Source of the DNA: Pseudomonadota bacterium
GTDB taxonomy: Bacteria > Pseudomonadota > Gammaproteobacteria > Steroidobacterales > Steroidobacteraceae
Direction of reading: 5' to 3'
Length of the DNA: 64,000 bases
Assembly (NCBI GenBank): GCA_021843755.1
Contig: JAKBWB010000061.1
Location: forward strand, 93,873 to 157,872
The position numbers and the translations under genes are program-made. Under the pieces are notes generated by a model. That model was not told the DNA's origin. It did not search any database and saw only the letters and a list, made by a program, of their open reading frames with translations. Each line of letters opens with the position of its first letter. Position 1 is the stretch's first letter. Positions 51,501 to 59,196 of the stretch are shown here, piece by piece.

Positions 51501-51579
51501 CAGCGAATTCGGTTATGACATCGGCAACGTTCAGGCGCTCGGTCGCGTGCTGAGCGTGCAAATCACGCAGCGCTGGTGA
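48577..51579 (+). CDS. TonB-dependent receptor with N-terminal STN domain
   Basis: A 1000-aa outer-membrane receptor with transducer function. Signal peptide at about 18-40 (VLWVALTLLCAGSYAQAED), an STN domain at about 45-115 (LFNLPAQPLPQAVLEFYRQS, then GMLSSSVALARMLRGTGLTF) that contacts FecR in the periplasm, plug (GAGINLRGLGVGATLVLVDG, then GASALYGADAVAGVVNIM), and a 22-strand barrel. Such receptors signal ligand binding to FecR and an ECF sigma factor. Adjacent lasso remnants and a precursor-like gene suggest the ligand is, or was, a lasso peptide; a siderophore or glycan is the alternative. ATG 48577 lies just after the cyclase remnant. Confidence 0.93.
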   Translation: MDHNNREGGAGRLGRGGVRRAVGVLWVALTLLCAGSYAQAEDPVTLFNLPAQPLPQAVLEFYRQSGVRAIYAATPQVLKLRTHAVHGMLSSSVALARMLRGTGLTFRFESQHSVIIRPEPPPVSTPRPVAQAVHAVSRQANPAADQTDAMLQPVDVTGSLIRGVRSAIAPITTVGRAQLQQADYPSVADALYALPLISLNGPREDLNVDNNVEDGAGINLRGLGVGATLVLVDGHRQPLGGLTGGFVDVSTIPWIAVKRIEVLPDGASALYGADAVAGVVNIMMRNRFDGAETQVRYGSAIGGRSEWMFGQLFGTHWRGGHGMIAYEYTDATPLAASARAYAANADKTPFGGANYDSYYTDPGNILDPMTLEPAYGIPSGQTGAALTPAALSTHINLQNPFADYQIFPERVANEVYGAASQRVGARVELFVQGRYAQRDIDQSVMPNDAVLQVPASNPYFVNPFPSVPFTLVAYSFLNDLGPTRFAALSRVYDGTIGGTVQLGRGWQMTASESGGKQYLLADEYGVANPARLAAALADSNPTTAFNAFGYGSDNNPATVAAIGQNYRRRSSSTLESSDLVANGPLLRLPAGEAKLAVGVEWRTETLALAVPQPGSPRGAIVSERYGRRILSVYSQLHVPLLGSGRDSRARPRLALDLAGRYDHYSDFGGTFNPMARLEWIVSDWLNLRASWGRSYRAPTLDDLYDTSQNVSGLTVVPDPLSSSGSSLVLAEQGSNPNLTNETARTWTAGFDLTPWHGAQVSLTFYDIDYWNRIEQPAAHDPLAVLQDGNEWAAVINRAPTAAQIDAICESRQFVGPVATCMASHPAAIVDLRLANLSATRTRGLDIRARERLVSRWGYFHFGLRGTDVLQFEQALTPTSPSVSILDTVGNPLSVRLRGTAGWRAHGRNAPGPAITLAVNYTGSYRNPASRLVPVVGAWSTFDVFASEKLRASRFGQTTLWLNAVNVFNQSPPFVDSEFGYDIGNVQALGRVLSVQITQRW

Positions 51580-51600
51580 AGCGAGCCGTGCAACCGGCCG

Positions 51601-51767
51601 TCAGTAATACTGCCAGCCGACTGCCGAGTCGTATTTCGCGCCCAGAAGCCCCCCTGGGTCTGGGATACTTTGCCGAACTCGACCAGTTCGGGCTCCGGCT
51701 CGCTCGAGGATTGCGCCGGGGCCGGTTCCGCCGGTGCGAGCCCTTCTTCGCACGCCGGACTGTTCAT
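51601..51767 (-). pseudogene. Lasso-peptide precursor (A gene), frame broken at a G6 run
   Basis: From ATG 51767 the minus strand reads a 38-residue leader (MNSPACEEGLAP..., ending PELVEFGKVSQTQ) with the P-x-L, Gly and penultimate Thr features of lasso leaders. At the six-G run (51649-51654) the frame must shift by one base (seven G would be in frame) to read the core GGLLGAKYDSAVGWQYY, followed at once by TGA 51603-51601. In the joined form Thr is at -2, Gly at 1 and Asp at 9, giving a 9-residue ring and 8-residue tail; total 55 aa, a normal precursor size. Without the shift the frame continues into unrelated sequence. It is convergent with the receptor gene and divergent from the sigma gene. 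Confidence 0.6.
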
Positions 51768-51846
51768 GATTGCTTCTTCGGGTCGGGACACTGTGCGTCA
51801 CGGGACAATCCGCTCGCGTGGTTCGCGATTGCGCGGATTATGTCGC

Positions 51847-51875
51847 ATCGTAGGGTGTCCGCAGGACCGAGCCAA
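51847..51875 (-). promoter_or_regulatory. Promoter candidate of the lasso precursor gene
   Basis: On the minus strand: -35 TTGGCT (51875-51870), 17-base spacer, -10 TACGAT (51852-51847). The transcript would start near 51840 and reach the precursor ATG after about 73 bases. The divergent sigma gene starts at 51941 on the other strand. Confidence 0.5.
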
Positions 51876-51940
51876 TATTTTTGTATCGCTCCAGGGGGGG
51901 GCAAAGTGCAGCTCGAGCATCTTAGAGTGTAGGGAAGGGA

Positions 51941-52510
51941 GTGGGTAAGCCATTGGGCGAAATCAAACGATTTCCCAGATCGGGGGGAGCGGACGCGTTC
52001 TTTGATCAGCTGTGCCGTGCACACGAGGCACAGCTGCTCGCCTATCTCACCCAAATGCTCGGTCGGGTGGATCTGGCTCGGGAGGCGATTCAGGACACCT
52101 ATGAGAAGCTGCATCGGATGTACCGGCCGGAGCAGGTGCTGTTTCCGCGGGCCATCCTCTTCAGGGTCGCGACTCGATATGCACTGATGCAGCTGCGCCG
52201 CCGCCGGGTTGAGAGCGCGATGATCAGCGGACCGGCGGGGATGGAGCAGGTGCCGGACTTGCGCGGGGAGCCGGAGCGGCAGGTCATGGCCGAGCAGATC
52301 GAGCAGCGCGTTGCGCAGGTGATCGGCGAACTGCCCACCGCGTTGCGCACGGTGTTCGTGCTGGCGCACGTGCAGGGCGAGTCGCGTAAGCAGATCGCTC
52401 AGCGGCTGGGAATCTCCGAACGGCGTGTGGACAAGCGGATGACACGCGCCCTGAAGCGGTGTCGCCTGAGGTTATCCATGCAAGGCATTGATTTGGCGGA
52501 GGTTGATTGA
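51941..52510 (+). CDS. ECF-family RNA polymerase sigma factor (FecI-like)
   Basis: A 189-aa sigma factor with region 2 (AHEAQLLAYLTQMLGRVDLA, then IQDTYEKLHRM) and region 4 (ELPTALRTVFVLAHVQGESR, then QIAQRLGISERRVDKRMTRA). The start is GTG 51941 directly after AGGGAAGGGA, or TTG 51953 with better spacing. The stop overlaps the TTG start of fecR (TTGA), so the two are translationally coupled. Expected to direct transcription of the adjacent receptor gene on signal from FecR. Confidence 0.92.
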   Translation: MGKPLGEIKRFPRSGGADAFFDQLCRAHEAQLLAYLTQMLGRVDLAREAIQDTYEKLHRMYRPEQVLFPRAILFRVATRYALMQLRRRRVESAMISGPAGMEQVPDLRGEPERQVMAEQIEQRVAQVIGELPTALRTVFVLAHVQGESRKQIAQRLGISERRVDKRMTRALKRCRLRLSMQGIDLAEVD

Positions 52511-53532
52511 CTCTCAAGCCCTTCCTCGAACGGCGGCGCGCGCGTGCCCAGGCGGCGCGGTGGCTGACCCGCATGGGGCGCGGGCTTACGCCCGCGCGGC
52601 AGCGTGCCCTCGAGATCTGGCTGGCCGATACGATGAATGCCGAGGAATTCAGTGAACTGCGCGCGGTATTGGATGTTGCTGCTGAACTCAAGGGCCCCGC
52701 GCGGGCCGCGCTGGTCGCGAGCGCGGCGGAGACGCCGCGGCGCTCGAAGCTCGACGGCCGAGCGCTGTGGCTCGTTGGAGTGGCCGCCGTGGCGGCGCTC
52801 GTGGTGGTCACTGCCGGCGGGCTGTGGATGTGGAGCGAGGGCTATATACCGCGGACCTATCGTACCGAGGTCGGTCAGGTCCGCAGCGTCGTGCTGCCGG
52901 ATGGCAGCGTCGCCTATCTGAACACGAACACGCGTCTGCGCTGGATTGGCAGCCCCGACGACCGCAAGGTGCGACTGCTGCGCGGCGAGGTCTTTTTCGA
53001 AGTGGTGCACGATCCGGCCCGGCCGTTCCGCATCCTGCTTGCGCACAGCGAGGTGCAGGTGCTCGGGACGCGTTTCGACGTGTATCGCAAGACCGATGGT
53101 GATGTGCGGGTGACGGTGGTCAGCGGTATGGTGTCGGTGGAGGGGCTGTCGAAGGGGGCGCGCGCACCGTCCTGGATCCGCCGTCTGAGGGCCAACCAGC
53201 AGATCGAGTATTCGCCGGTCGGACTGATCGGCGACGTTCACCCGGCTCGGGCGGTAAACGTCATTCGCTGGCGCCAGGGCATCATCGAGACCCGCGGGGA
53301 GCCGCTTGCCGCGTTCGTCAGCGATCTCAGCCGCTATACCACGCAGCGCATCGTCATTGCCGATCCGCGTGCGGCCCGCATGCAGATCGGTGGAGCGTTC
53401 AGCGTACGCAACGTCGGCGCGACCCTCGAGCGCATTGCCCGGATCGAGCCGCTCACCGTCACTCACGAGGACGGGGCGTTCGTTCTGGGTTACCGAGCCA
53501 CGGATCGGCAGGGGGGGGGCGTCCCCCATTGA
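52507..53532 (+). CDS. FecR-family transmembrane sigma regulator
   Basis: A 341-aa inner-membrane protein: cytoplasmic N-terminal sigma-binding part ([23 protein letters not shown]4880-like), one membrane helix at about residues 87-108 ([20 protein letters not shown]), and a periplasmic FecR domain ([20 protein letters not shown], then [19 protein letters not shown], then [10 protein letters not shown]) with a C-terminal STN-like segment that receives the receptor signal. Start codon TTG. Partner of the preceding sigma factor and probably of the 48577 receptor. Confidence 0.93.
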   Translation: MTLKPFLERRRARAQAARWLTRMGRGLTPARQRALEIWLADTMNAEEFSELRAVLDVAAELKGPARAALVASAAETPRRSKLDGRALWLVGVAAVAALVVVTAGGLWMWSEGYIPRTYRTEVGQVRSVVLPDGSVAYLNTNTRLRWIGSPDDRKVRLLRGEVFFEVVHDPARPFRILLAHSEVQVLGTRFDVYRKTDGDVRVTVVSGMVSVEGLSKGARAPSWIRRLRANQQIEYSPVGLIGDVHPARAVNVIRWRQGIIETRGEPLAAFVSDLSRYTTQRIVIADPRAARMQIGGAFSVRNVGATLERIARIEPLTVTHEDGAFVLGYRATDRQGGGVPH

Positions 53533-53587
53533 GCCGATTGGATCGGATCGTAGTTTTGGATCATCAACACCTAGAGAGGACCAGCAG

Positions 53588-53854
53588 ATGCTCATTCTTA
53601 CAAGGCGAGTCGGCGAGACGGTGATGATTGGGGATGACGTCACCATCACGGTGCTCGGCGTCAAGGGCAACCAGGTGCGCATCGGTATCAATGCGCCCAA
53701 GCACGTGGCCGTGCATCGGGAGGAGATTTACGAGCGGATCAAGCGTGAGCAGCGCGACGCCGCCGCACTCAATGGCGAGGCGCCGAAGCCCGTGCCGAGC
53801 TTTGCGCCGCCGGGCGCTCCTGGGGGTGCGCTCCCGGCGGCGGTTCATCGCTAA
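53588..53854 (+). CDS. csrA: Carbon storage regulator CsrA, long C-terminal tail
   Basis: RNA-binding dimer that recognises GGA-containing hairpins and controls translation of many mRNAs. The first 60 residues are canonical ([20 protein letters not shown], then [13 protein letters not shown]). The protein is 88 aa rather than the usual 60-65, with a Pro/Ala/Gly-rich tail. A GAGAGGA ribosome site precedes the ATG at 53588. Single gene between fecR and the GGDEF gene. Confidence 0.96.
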   Translation: MLILTRRVGETVMIGDDVTITVLGVKGNQVRIGINAPKHVAVHREEIYERIKREQRDAAALNGEAPKPVPSFAPPGAPGGALPAAVHR

Positions 53855-53978
53855 GGCGATCGTTCGTCCATCAACGTCGCTGCGGTGCGCGGCGGCGTTG
53901 ATGGTGCTGGGCGTGCAACGGCGGGCGCGCGCTGCTACATTACAAATAAGTAAAATAAAGCCTCGCCCGTTTACCCGC

Positions 53979-55007
53979 ATGGTTTACCAGCAATCGAGGG
54001 AAGAAAGCGCCGAGATTCTCCGGCGCGTGCTGCAGCTGATGTCGCCGCATCCGGCCGGGTACCATCCGCTCAGCTATACGGTCTGGTACGAGCATGCCGC
54101 GGAGATCAATCCCCCGCTCAGCCAGGACCTGGAGAAACTGCTGGCCTCGGCCGCGCCCGTCTCGGACGTCGACGTCCGGCGCCTGCATGCGCTGCACATC
54201 GCCGCCCGCGATGTGGCGATGTTCGAGCTGGCGCAGCGGGATCTGCACGAGCTGATCGAACGCACCGAGCAGGACACGGCCGAGGCCGAAGGGACTCTGG
54301 GGCGCTTCACCGCGACGCTCGCGGCGGCGGCGCGGCAGCTGGCGGAGCGCGATGGCGACGCCGTGCCGGCGCTGATCGGCCGCCTGCTCGCCCAGGCCGA
54401 GCAGGTGTGCTCGAAGTTGAATGCCCTGCACGCGCAGCTCGCCAGACAGCGTGCAGAGGTCGTCGGCATCATTGACCGGCTCGAGCGCGCACATACCGAG
54501 CCGCAGCGCGATCCACTGACCCAGCTCGCCAATCTCAACGGCCTGCGGCGCGCGATCGAAGGCGAGGACGATCCGGACGGACTGATGCACGTGGTGTTGT
54601 TGGCCATCGACATCGACTACTTCAAGCGAATCAACGATACGCACGGCCACGTGGTCGGCGACAAAGTGTTGGTGAAAGTGGCGGGGATTCTGCGCGAGCG
54701 GCTGAACGGGGCGGACCTCGCCGCGCGCATCGGCGGTGATGAGTTCGCGGTGCTCCTGCGCGGCAAATCGATGGCCGCGGCGGCGGCGCTGGCCGAGACG
54801 ATCCGCTCGGCGGCGCAGCGCATGCTGATCGTGCATCCCGACGGGGCCCAGTTCGCGGGCGATGTGACCTTGTCGATCGGCGCGGCGGCCGCCCGCGCGG
54901 GCGATTCGCTCGAGACGCTGCGCCACCGGGCCGATTCGGCGCTGTATGACGCCAAGAGCGCCGGCCGCAACCGCGTTGCAGTCGCAGCCGAAGGCGAGCC
55001 GCAATAG
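53979..55007 (+). CDS. GGDEF-domain diguanylate cyclase
   Basis: A 342-aa protein that makes cyclic di-GMP. The N-terminal 180 residues are helical with coiled-coil character and unknown sensing role (begins MVYQQSREESAEILRRVLQL). The C-terminal GGDEF domain is complete, with the active site RIGGDEFAVLL at 251-261 and the metal-site segment AIDIDYFKRINDTHGH. The usual inhibitory RxxD motif five residues before GGDEF reads NGAD, so product inhibition at that site is probably lost. No membrane segment is visible. Confidence 0.93.
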   Translation: MVYQQSREESAEILRRVLQLMSPHPAGYHPLSYTVWYEHAAEINPPLSQDLEKLLASAAPVSDVDVRRLHALHIAARDVAMFELAQRDLHELIERTEQDTAEAEGTLGRFTATLAAAARQLAERDGDAVPALIGRLLAQAEQVCSKLNALHAQLARQRAEVVGIIDRLERAHTEPQRDPLTQLANLNGLRRAIEGEDDPDGLMHVVLLAIDIDYFKRINDTHGHVVGDKVLVKVAGILRERLNGADLAARIGGDEFAVLLRGKSMAAAAALAETIRSAAQRMLIVHPDGAQFAGDVTLSIGAAAARAGDSLETLRHRADSALYDAKSAGRNRVAVAAEGEPQ

Positions 55008-55124
55008 CGCCGAGCGCGCGGGTTGAGCCCCGAGGCGCTCTGCGGCAGCCGCCTGACGGCCGCGGAGCTGTCCGGCAAACCCGGCCCCAGGCGTCGGGGA
55101 CGGGTGGCTGTGCCGATTTGCCCT

Positions 55125-56492
55125 TCAGCACTCGGTGACGTTGACGGCCAGTCCGCCCTGTGAAGTCTCCTTGTAGATCGTGGACATGTCCGCGCCGGTC
55201 TGGCGCATGGTCAGGATCACGTGGTCGAGGGACACCTTGTGGCTGCCATCGCCGCGCATGGCGAGCCGCGCGGCATTGATGGCCTTGACCGCCCCCATCG
55301 CATTGCGCTCGATGCACGGAATCTGCACCAGTCCGCCGACCGGATCGCACGTCAGCCCGAGATTGTGCTCCATGCCGATTTCCGCGGCGTTCTCGATCTG
55401 CTCGTTGCTGCCCTGCAGGGCCGCCACCAGCCCCGCCGCGGCCATCGAGCAGGCTACCCCGACCTCGCCTTGACAGCCCATCTCGGCGCCCGAGATCGAA
55501 GCGTTCTGTTTGTAGAGCATGCCGATTGCGCCGGCGGTGAGCAGGAAACGCCGCACACCCTCGTCGCTGGCGCCAGGCTCGAAGCGGCGGTAGAAATGCA
55601 ATACGGCCGGCACGATGCCGGCCGCGCCGTTGGTTGGCGCGGTCACGACGCGCCCGCCGGCGGCATTTTCCTCGTTCACCGCCAGGGCGAACGCGTCGAC
55701 CCAGTCGAGCGCCTCCAGGGGGCGAGCCGTTGCGCTTTCGGTCAGCTGGCGGTACAGCTTCGGAGCGCGGCGCCGCACTTTCAACGGTCCGGGCAGCACA
55801 CCGTTGTGCCTGAAGCCGCGCTCGACGCATGCCTGCATCACCTCCCAGATGCGCTCAAGGCCGGCCCGCACGCTCGCCTCGCTCGAGCGCGCGCATTCGT
55901 TGGCGAGCATCAGCTCGAAGATCTCAAGGCCGTTGTCGCGGCATTGGCCGAGCAACTCACCTGCGTTCGAGAACGGATAGGGGATGCTCGCGGGGGCGGC
56001 GGCCTCCTGCGCCATGTCTTGCCCGGCGCGCACGATGAATCCGCCGCCGATCGAGTAGTACTCCTGCTCGCACAGCGGTGTACCGCCGGCCGCCGCCGCG
56101 CTGAAGCGCATGCCGTTGGGATGTTGGGGAAGCCGTTCGTTGCGCAGCAACTGCAGATGCGTACGCTCGTCGAAGGCGATCTCGTGAGCCCCGAGAAGCG
56201 CGATGCGCCCGCTGGCGCGGATGCGCTGCAGCGTGGGCTCAATGGCATCCGGATCGACCGATTCGGGCAACGCGCCGCTGAGCCCCATGAGTATCGCCCG
56301 ATCGGTGCCGTGACCGAGTCCGGTGAGCGCCAGCGAGCCGTACAGGCGCACCGTGACCGTCTCGAGCGCCGCCAGCCGGCCGGACTGCTGCAGATCGCGC
56401 ACGAACTGAAACGCGGCCCGCATCGGGCCCATGGTGTGCGAGCTGGAAGGCCCGATGCCGACCTTGAAGATGTCGAACACACTGAGCGACAT
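55125..56492 (-). CDS. sdaA: L-serine dehydratase (L-serine ammonia-lyase), iron-sulfur type
   Basis: Converts L-serine to pyruvate and ammonia using a [4Fe-4S] cluster. 455 aa, single-chain type. N-terminal beta domain ([20 protein letters not shown]) and C-terminal alpha domain with cluster cysteines in [17 protein letters not shown] and [19 protein letters not shown]. The start ATG is 36 bases before an AT-poor spacer; no operon partner. Convergent with the GGDEF gene. Confidence 0.95.
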   Translation of the reverse strand: MSLSVFDIFKVGIGPSSSHTMGPMRAAFQFVRDLQQSGRLAALETVTVRLYGSLALTGLGHGTDRAILMGLSGALPESVDPDAIEPTLQRIRASGRIALLGAHEIAFDERTHLQLLRNERLPQHPNGMRFSAAAAGGTPLCEQEYYSIGGGFIVRAGQDMAQEAAAPASIPYPFSNAGELLGQCRDNGLEIFELMLANECARSSEASVRAGLERIWEVMQACVERGFRHNGVLPGPLKVRRRAPKLYRQLTESATARPLEALDWVDAFALAVNEENAAGGRVVTAPTNGAAGIVPAVLHFYRRFEPGASDEGVRRFLLTAGAIGMLYKQNASISGAEMGCQGEVGVACSMAAAGLVAALQGSNEQIENAAEIGMEHNLGLTCDPVGGLVQIPCIERNAMGAVKAINAARLAMRGDGSHKVSLDHVILTMRQTGADMSTIYKETSQGGLAVNVTEC

Positions 56493-56937
56493 GCCTCGAA
56501 TCTCCCTCGAGCGCGGCAGAGCCGTACGCCCAATGTGCCATTATCGGCTGCTTTGGGTGAGCTGCGATAGCGGCGAGCACCGGAACCGGTGCCGGCGCGC
56601 GCCGGGGGCGGTCGGATAGCCATCCGATCCGGGGCTCTTGCGTTGCCGAGCACTACGGCACGCGGCGACGGCCGGGTGCGCTGCGGCCCATGGATGTCGA
56701 GTCCGATGTGCCGTCCGGATGGGGTATTCCAGCCTGTGTGCTGGCGTCTCGACGTTCGACGCCAGGGTCGAACGGACGTGAAGCACCGGGGCGAGTCCCG
56801 ATGCCCCTTCCGGCCGGCGACAGCCGGGTGAATCGACGGTGTGGGCCGCTGGCGGGGGCGCGCGGCGGGCGGGACACGCGGCGACAGGGGCGGAACCCCC
56901 CCCCCCTGGTGATCACTGGTGATCAGGAAAAAAAGCC

Positions 56938-56966
56938 TTCCAGCTCGGAGGTCTTGAGCGTACAAT
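56938..56966 (+). promoter_or_regulatory. Promoter before the unidentified RNA
   Basis: -35 TTCCAG (56938-56943, weak), 17-base spacer, -10 TACAAT (56961-56966) followed by GCGCC. The -10 and discriminator match those of the tRNA-fMet gene in this window, which suggests a stable-RNA promoter. Confidence 0.55.
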
Positions 56967-56972
56967 GCGCCT

Positions 56973-57075
56973 CCTCCGTGGGCCTCGGCTGCGGAGAGCG
57001 GAGCGGCTGCGCCCACGGGTGAGCGCCCCGACAGCGTGACAGCCAGAAAGCCCCCCGAGGGGCTTTTTGTTTTTG
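56973..57075 (+). ncRNA. Candidate structured small RNA upstream of rimP
   Basis: From the predicted start near 56973, an 8-bp stem CCGTGGGC/GCCCACGG (56976-56983 with 57011-57018) encloses a purine/C-rich loop. It is followed by a single-stranded stretch and an intrinsic terminator. About 103 nt. It does not look like a tRNA, 4.5S or 6S RNA. In E. coli an initiator tRNA gene and terminators occupy this place before rimP. Confidence 0.4.
57047..57075 (+). terminator. Intrinsic terminator T1
   Basis: Perfect 8-bp stem AAAGCCCC/GGGGCTTT with loop CCGA, followed by a T-rich stretch (TTTTTGTTTTT including the arm). Ends the candidate small RNA. Confidence 0.85.
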
Positions 57076-57131
57076 GGCGGCCGACAGACGGGCGTTGCCC
57101 TTGAGGGGCGGTGCGCGTTGCTTCGGCTGGG

Positions 57132-57159
57132 CGGGCCGGGTGGCCCGTTTTGTGTTTTT
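57132..57159 (+). terminator. Intrinsic terminator T2 in the rimP leader
   Basis: 6-bp stem CGGGCC/GGCCCG with loop GGGT, followed by TTTTGTGTTTTT. It lies only 26 bases before the rimP start, so it may act as an attenuator of the rimP-nusA-infB operon rather than as a simple end. Confidence 0.7.
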
Positions 57160-57184
57160 GGGGCCAGGTTACGGGAGCGGATCG

Positions 57185-57637
57185 ATGTCGGCGACATTGC
57201 GCGAGCGGCTGATCGCCCTCATCGAGCCGTTGGTCGAGCGGTTGGGCTGCGAGTTGGTTGATCTGGAGTACGGGACCGGGCGTGGCAGCGCGCTCGTGCG
57301 GCTCTACATCGACCGGCCCGGCGGCGTGGGGATCGAGGACTGCGAGCGCGTCAGCCGAGAGGTTTCGGCGTTGCTCGATGTCGAGGACCCGATTCCCACG
57401 GCATACACGCTCGAGGTGTCCTCGCCGGGGTTCGACCGGGTGCTGCGCACGCGCGCGCACTTCGTGCGGTTCGCCGGCCAGCGGGTGTTCGTCGAACTTG
57501 CGACGCCGCGCGAGGGTCGGCGCCGCTATACCGGCACGTTGGTGGCGGCCGGGGATGCGGGGATCGAGCTTGACGTTGATGGCGAGCGCGTGACGGTACG
57601 GTATGAAGAGTTGGCCAAGGCCAGACTGGCCGGTTGA
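57185..57637 (+). CDS. rimP: Ribosome maturation factor RimP
   Basis: Assists 30S subunit assembly. 150 aa with the typical N-terminal segment (LIALIEPLVERLGCELVDLE), the DCERVSREVSALLDVEDPIP motif and YTLEVSSPGFDRVL. ATG 57185 follows GGGAG; a longer in-frame start upstream would read through terminator T2 and is rejected. First gene of the nusA operon. Confidence 0.95.
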   Translation: MSATLRERLIALIEPLVERLGCELVDLEYGTGRGSALVRLYIDRPGGVGIEDCERVSREVSALLDVEDPIPTAYTLEVSSPGFDRVLRTRAHFVRFAGQRVFVELATPREGRRRYTGTLVAAGDAGIELDVDGERVTVRYEELAKARLAG

Positions 57638-57679
57638 GCGGTGTTGCGCGCGGTGGCGACAGGTGCAGAGGTGATAGCA

Positions 57680-59176
57680 GTGAACAAGGAAATCCTGATG
57701 GTTGTCGATGCCGTCTCGAACGAGAAGGGCGTCGACAAAGATGTGATTTTCGAGGCGCTCGAGGCTGCGCTCGCCGCCGCGACGCGTCGCAAGCACGGCG
57801 AGGAGTGGGATGTGCGCGTGGCGATCGACCGGCGCAGCGGCGATTACGACACGTTCCGCCGGTGGAAGGTATTCGCGGACGATTCCACGGAGCTGCAGGC
57901 GCCGGACCGGGAGCTGCGCCTTGAGGATGCGCGCGATCTCGATCCAAACGCGCAGATCGACGGGTTCGTCGAGCAGCCGATCGAGTCGGTCGGCTTCGGG
58001 CGCATCGCCGCCCAGCAGGCCAAGCAGGTCATCGTGCAGAAAGTGCGCGAAGCGGAGCGGCGGCAGGTGGTGGATGCCTATCGCGACCGGGTCGGCACGC
58101 TCGTCAGCGGCGTCGTCAAGCGGGTCGACCGCAACGGGCTCTACATCGATCTCGGCTCGAACGCCGAGGGTTTCGTGCCGCGCACCGACATGATTCCGCG
58201 CGAGCAGGTCAAGGCCCAGGATCGCATCAAGGCGTTCCTGCGCGAGGTGCGCTCCGAGCTGCGCGGACCGCAGTTGTTTTTGACGCGCACCGCGCCGGAG
58301 TTTCTGATCGAGTTGTTCAAGCTCGAGGTCCCCGAGGTCGGCCAGGGGCTGATCCACATCCTCGGCGCGGCGCGTGATCCGGGTGTGCGCGCCAAGATCG
58401 CCGTGCGCAGCACCGATGCGCGCATCGACCCGGTTGGTGCTTGCGTCGGCATGCGCGGCTCGCGCGTGCAGGCGGTCTCCAACGAGATCGCCGGCGAGCG
58501 TGTCGACATCATTCCCTACGACGAGAACCCGGCTCAGTTCGTCATCAACGCCATGTCGCCCGCCGAGGTTCTCTCCATCGTCGTCGACGAGGATGCCCAC
58601 AGCATGGACATCGCGGTGGCCGAGGACAAGCTGTCTCAGGCGATCGGCCGCGGCGGACAGAACATCCGCCTCGCCAGCCAGCTCACCGGCTGGGAACTGA
58701 ACGTGATGACCGAGTCCGATGCCGAGGCCAAGAGCGAGACCGAGGCCAAGTCATTGGTGCAACTGTTCATGAAGCAGCTCGACGTCGACGAGGACGTGGC
58801 GACCATCCTGGCGCAGGAGGGTTTCTCGACCATCGAGGAAATCGCATACGTTCCGCAGGGCGAGCTCGCCTCGATCGCCGAGTTCGACGCGGGGATCGTC
58901 AAAGAGCTGCGCAACCGGGCGCGCGACGTGCTCTTGACTCAGGCGATCGCCAGCGAGGAGTCGTTGGATCAGTCGATGCCGGCCGACGATCTGCTGCTGC
59001 TCGAGGGCATGAGCCCGGATCTGGCGCTGGCGCTGGCGCGTCGCGGGGTGCGCACGCGCGAGGATCTCGCCGAGCAGTCGATCGATGACCTGAACGATAT
59101 CGAGGGATTGGCGCCGGAAGAGGCGGGCAAGCTCATCATGACAGCGCGGGCGCCCTGGTTCGCGCCCAGCCACTGA
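57680..59176 (+). CDS. nusA: Transcription termination/antitermination factor NusA
   Basis: Binds RNA polymerase and nascent RNA; affects pausing, termination and antitermination. 498 aa: N-terminal polymerase-binding domain, S1 domain ([20 protein letters not shown]), two KH domains ([20 protein letters not shown], and [18 protein letters not shown]), and C-terminal acidic repeats as in other gammaproteobacteria. Start GTG 57680 after AGAGGTGA; the frame upstream of it is not conserved. Confidence 0.96.
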   Translation: MNKEILMVVDAVSNEKGVDKDVIFEALEAALAAATRRKHGEEWDVRVAIDRRSGDYDTFRRWKVFADDSTELQAPDRELRLEDARDLDPNAQIDGFVEQPIESVGFGRIAAQQAKQVIVQKVREAERRQVVDAYRDRVGTLVSGVVKRVDRNGLYIDLGSNAEGFVPRTDMIPREQVKAQDRIKAFLREVRSELRGPQLFLTRTAPEFLIELFKLEVPEVGQGLIHILGAARDPGVRAKIAVRSTDARIDPVGACVGMRGSRVQAVSNEIAGERVDIIPYDENPAQFVINAMSPAEVLSIVVDEDAHSMDIAVAEDKLSQAIGRGGQNIRLASQLTGWELNVMTESDAEAKSETEAKSLVQLFMKQLDVDEDVATILAQEGFSTIEEIAYVPQGELASIAEFDAGIVKELRNRARDVLLTQAIASEESLDQSMPADDLLLLEGMSPDLALALARRGVRTREDLAEQSIDDLNDIEGLAPEEAGKLIMTARAPWFAPSH

Positions 59177-59196
59177 TCTTTAAGGGTGCAAGACGT

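Larger units (their letters stand above)
56493..57184. other. Gap between sdaA and rimP with an RNA-like unit and two terminators
   Basis: No protein gene is supported in 692 bases. The right half holds an 11-C tract (56896-56906), a tandem CTGGTGATCA (56906-56925), a stable-RNA-type promoter, a structured 100-base unit and two intrinsic terminators. The left half shows no recognisable feature. Confidence 0.6.

Noticed and set aside
56973..57046. tRNA gene before rimP
   Set aside because: No D-arm, anticodon arm or T-arm can be drawn; only one long closing stem is present.
55910..58600. 896-codon open frame on the minus strand
   Set aside because: Crosses sdaA, the rimP leader with its terminators, rimP and nusA; no protein-like features.
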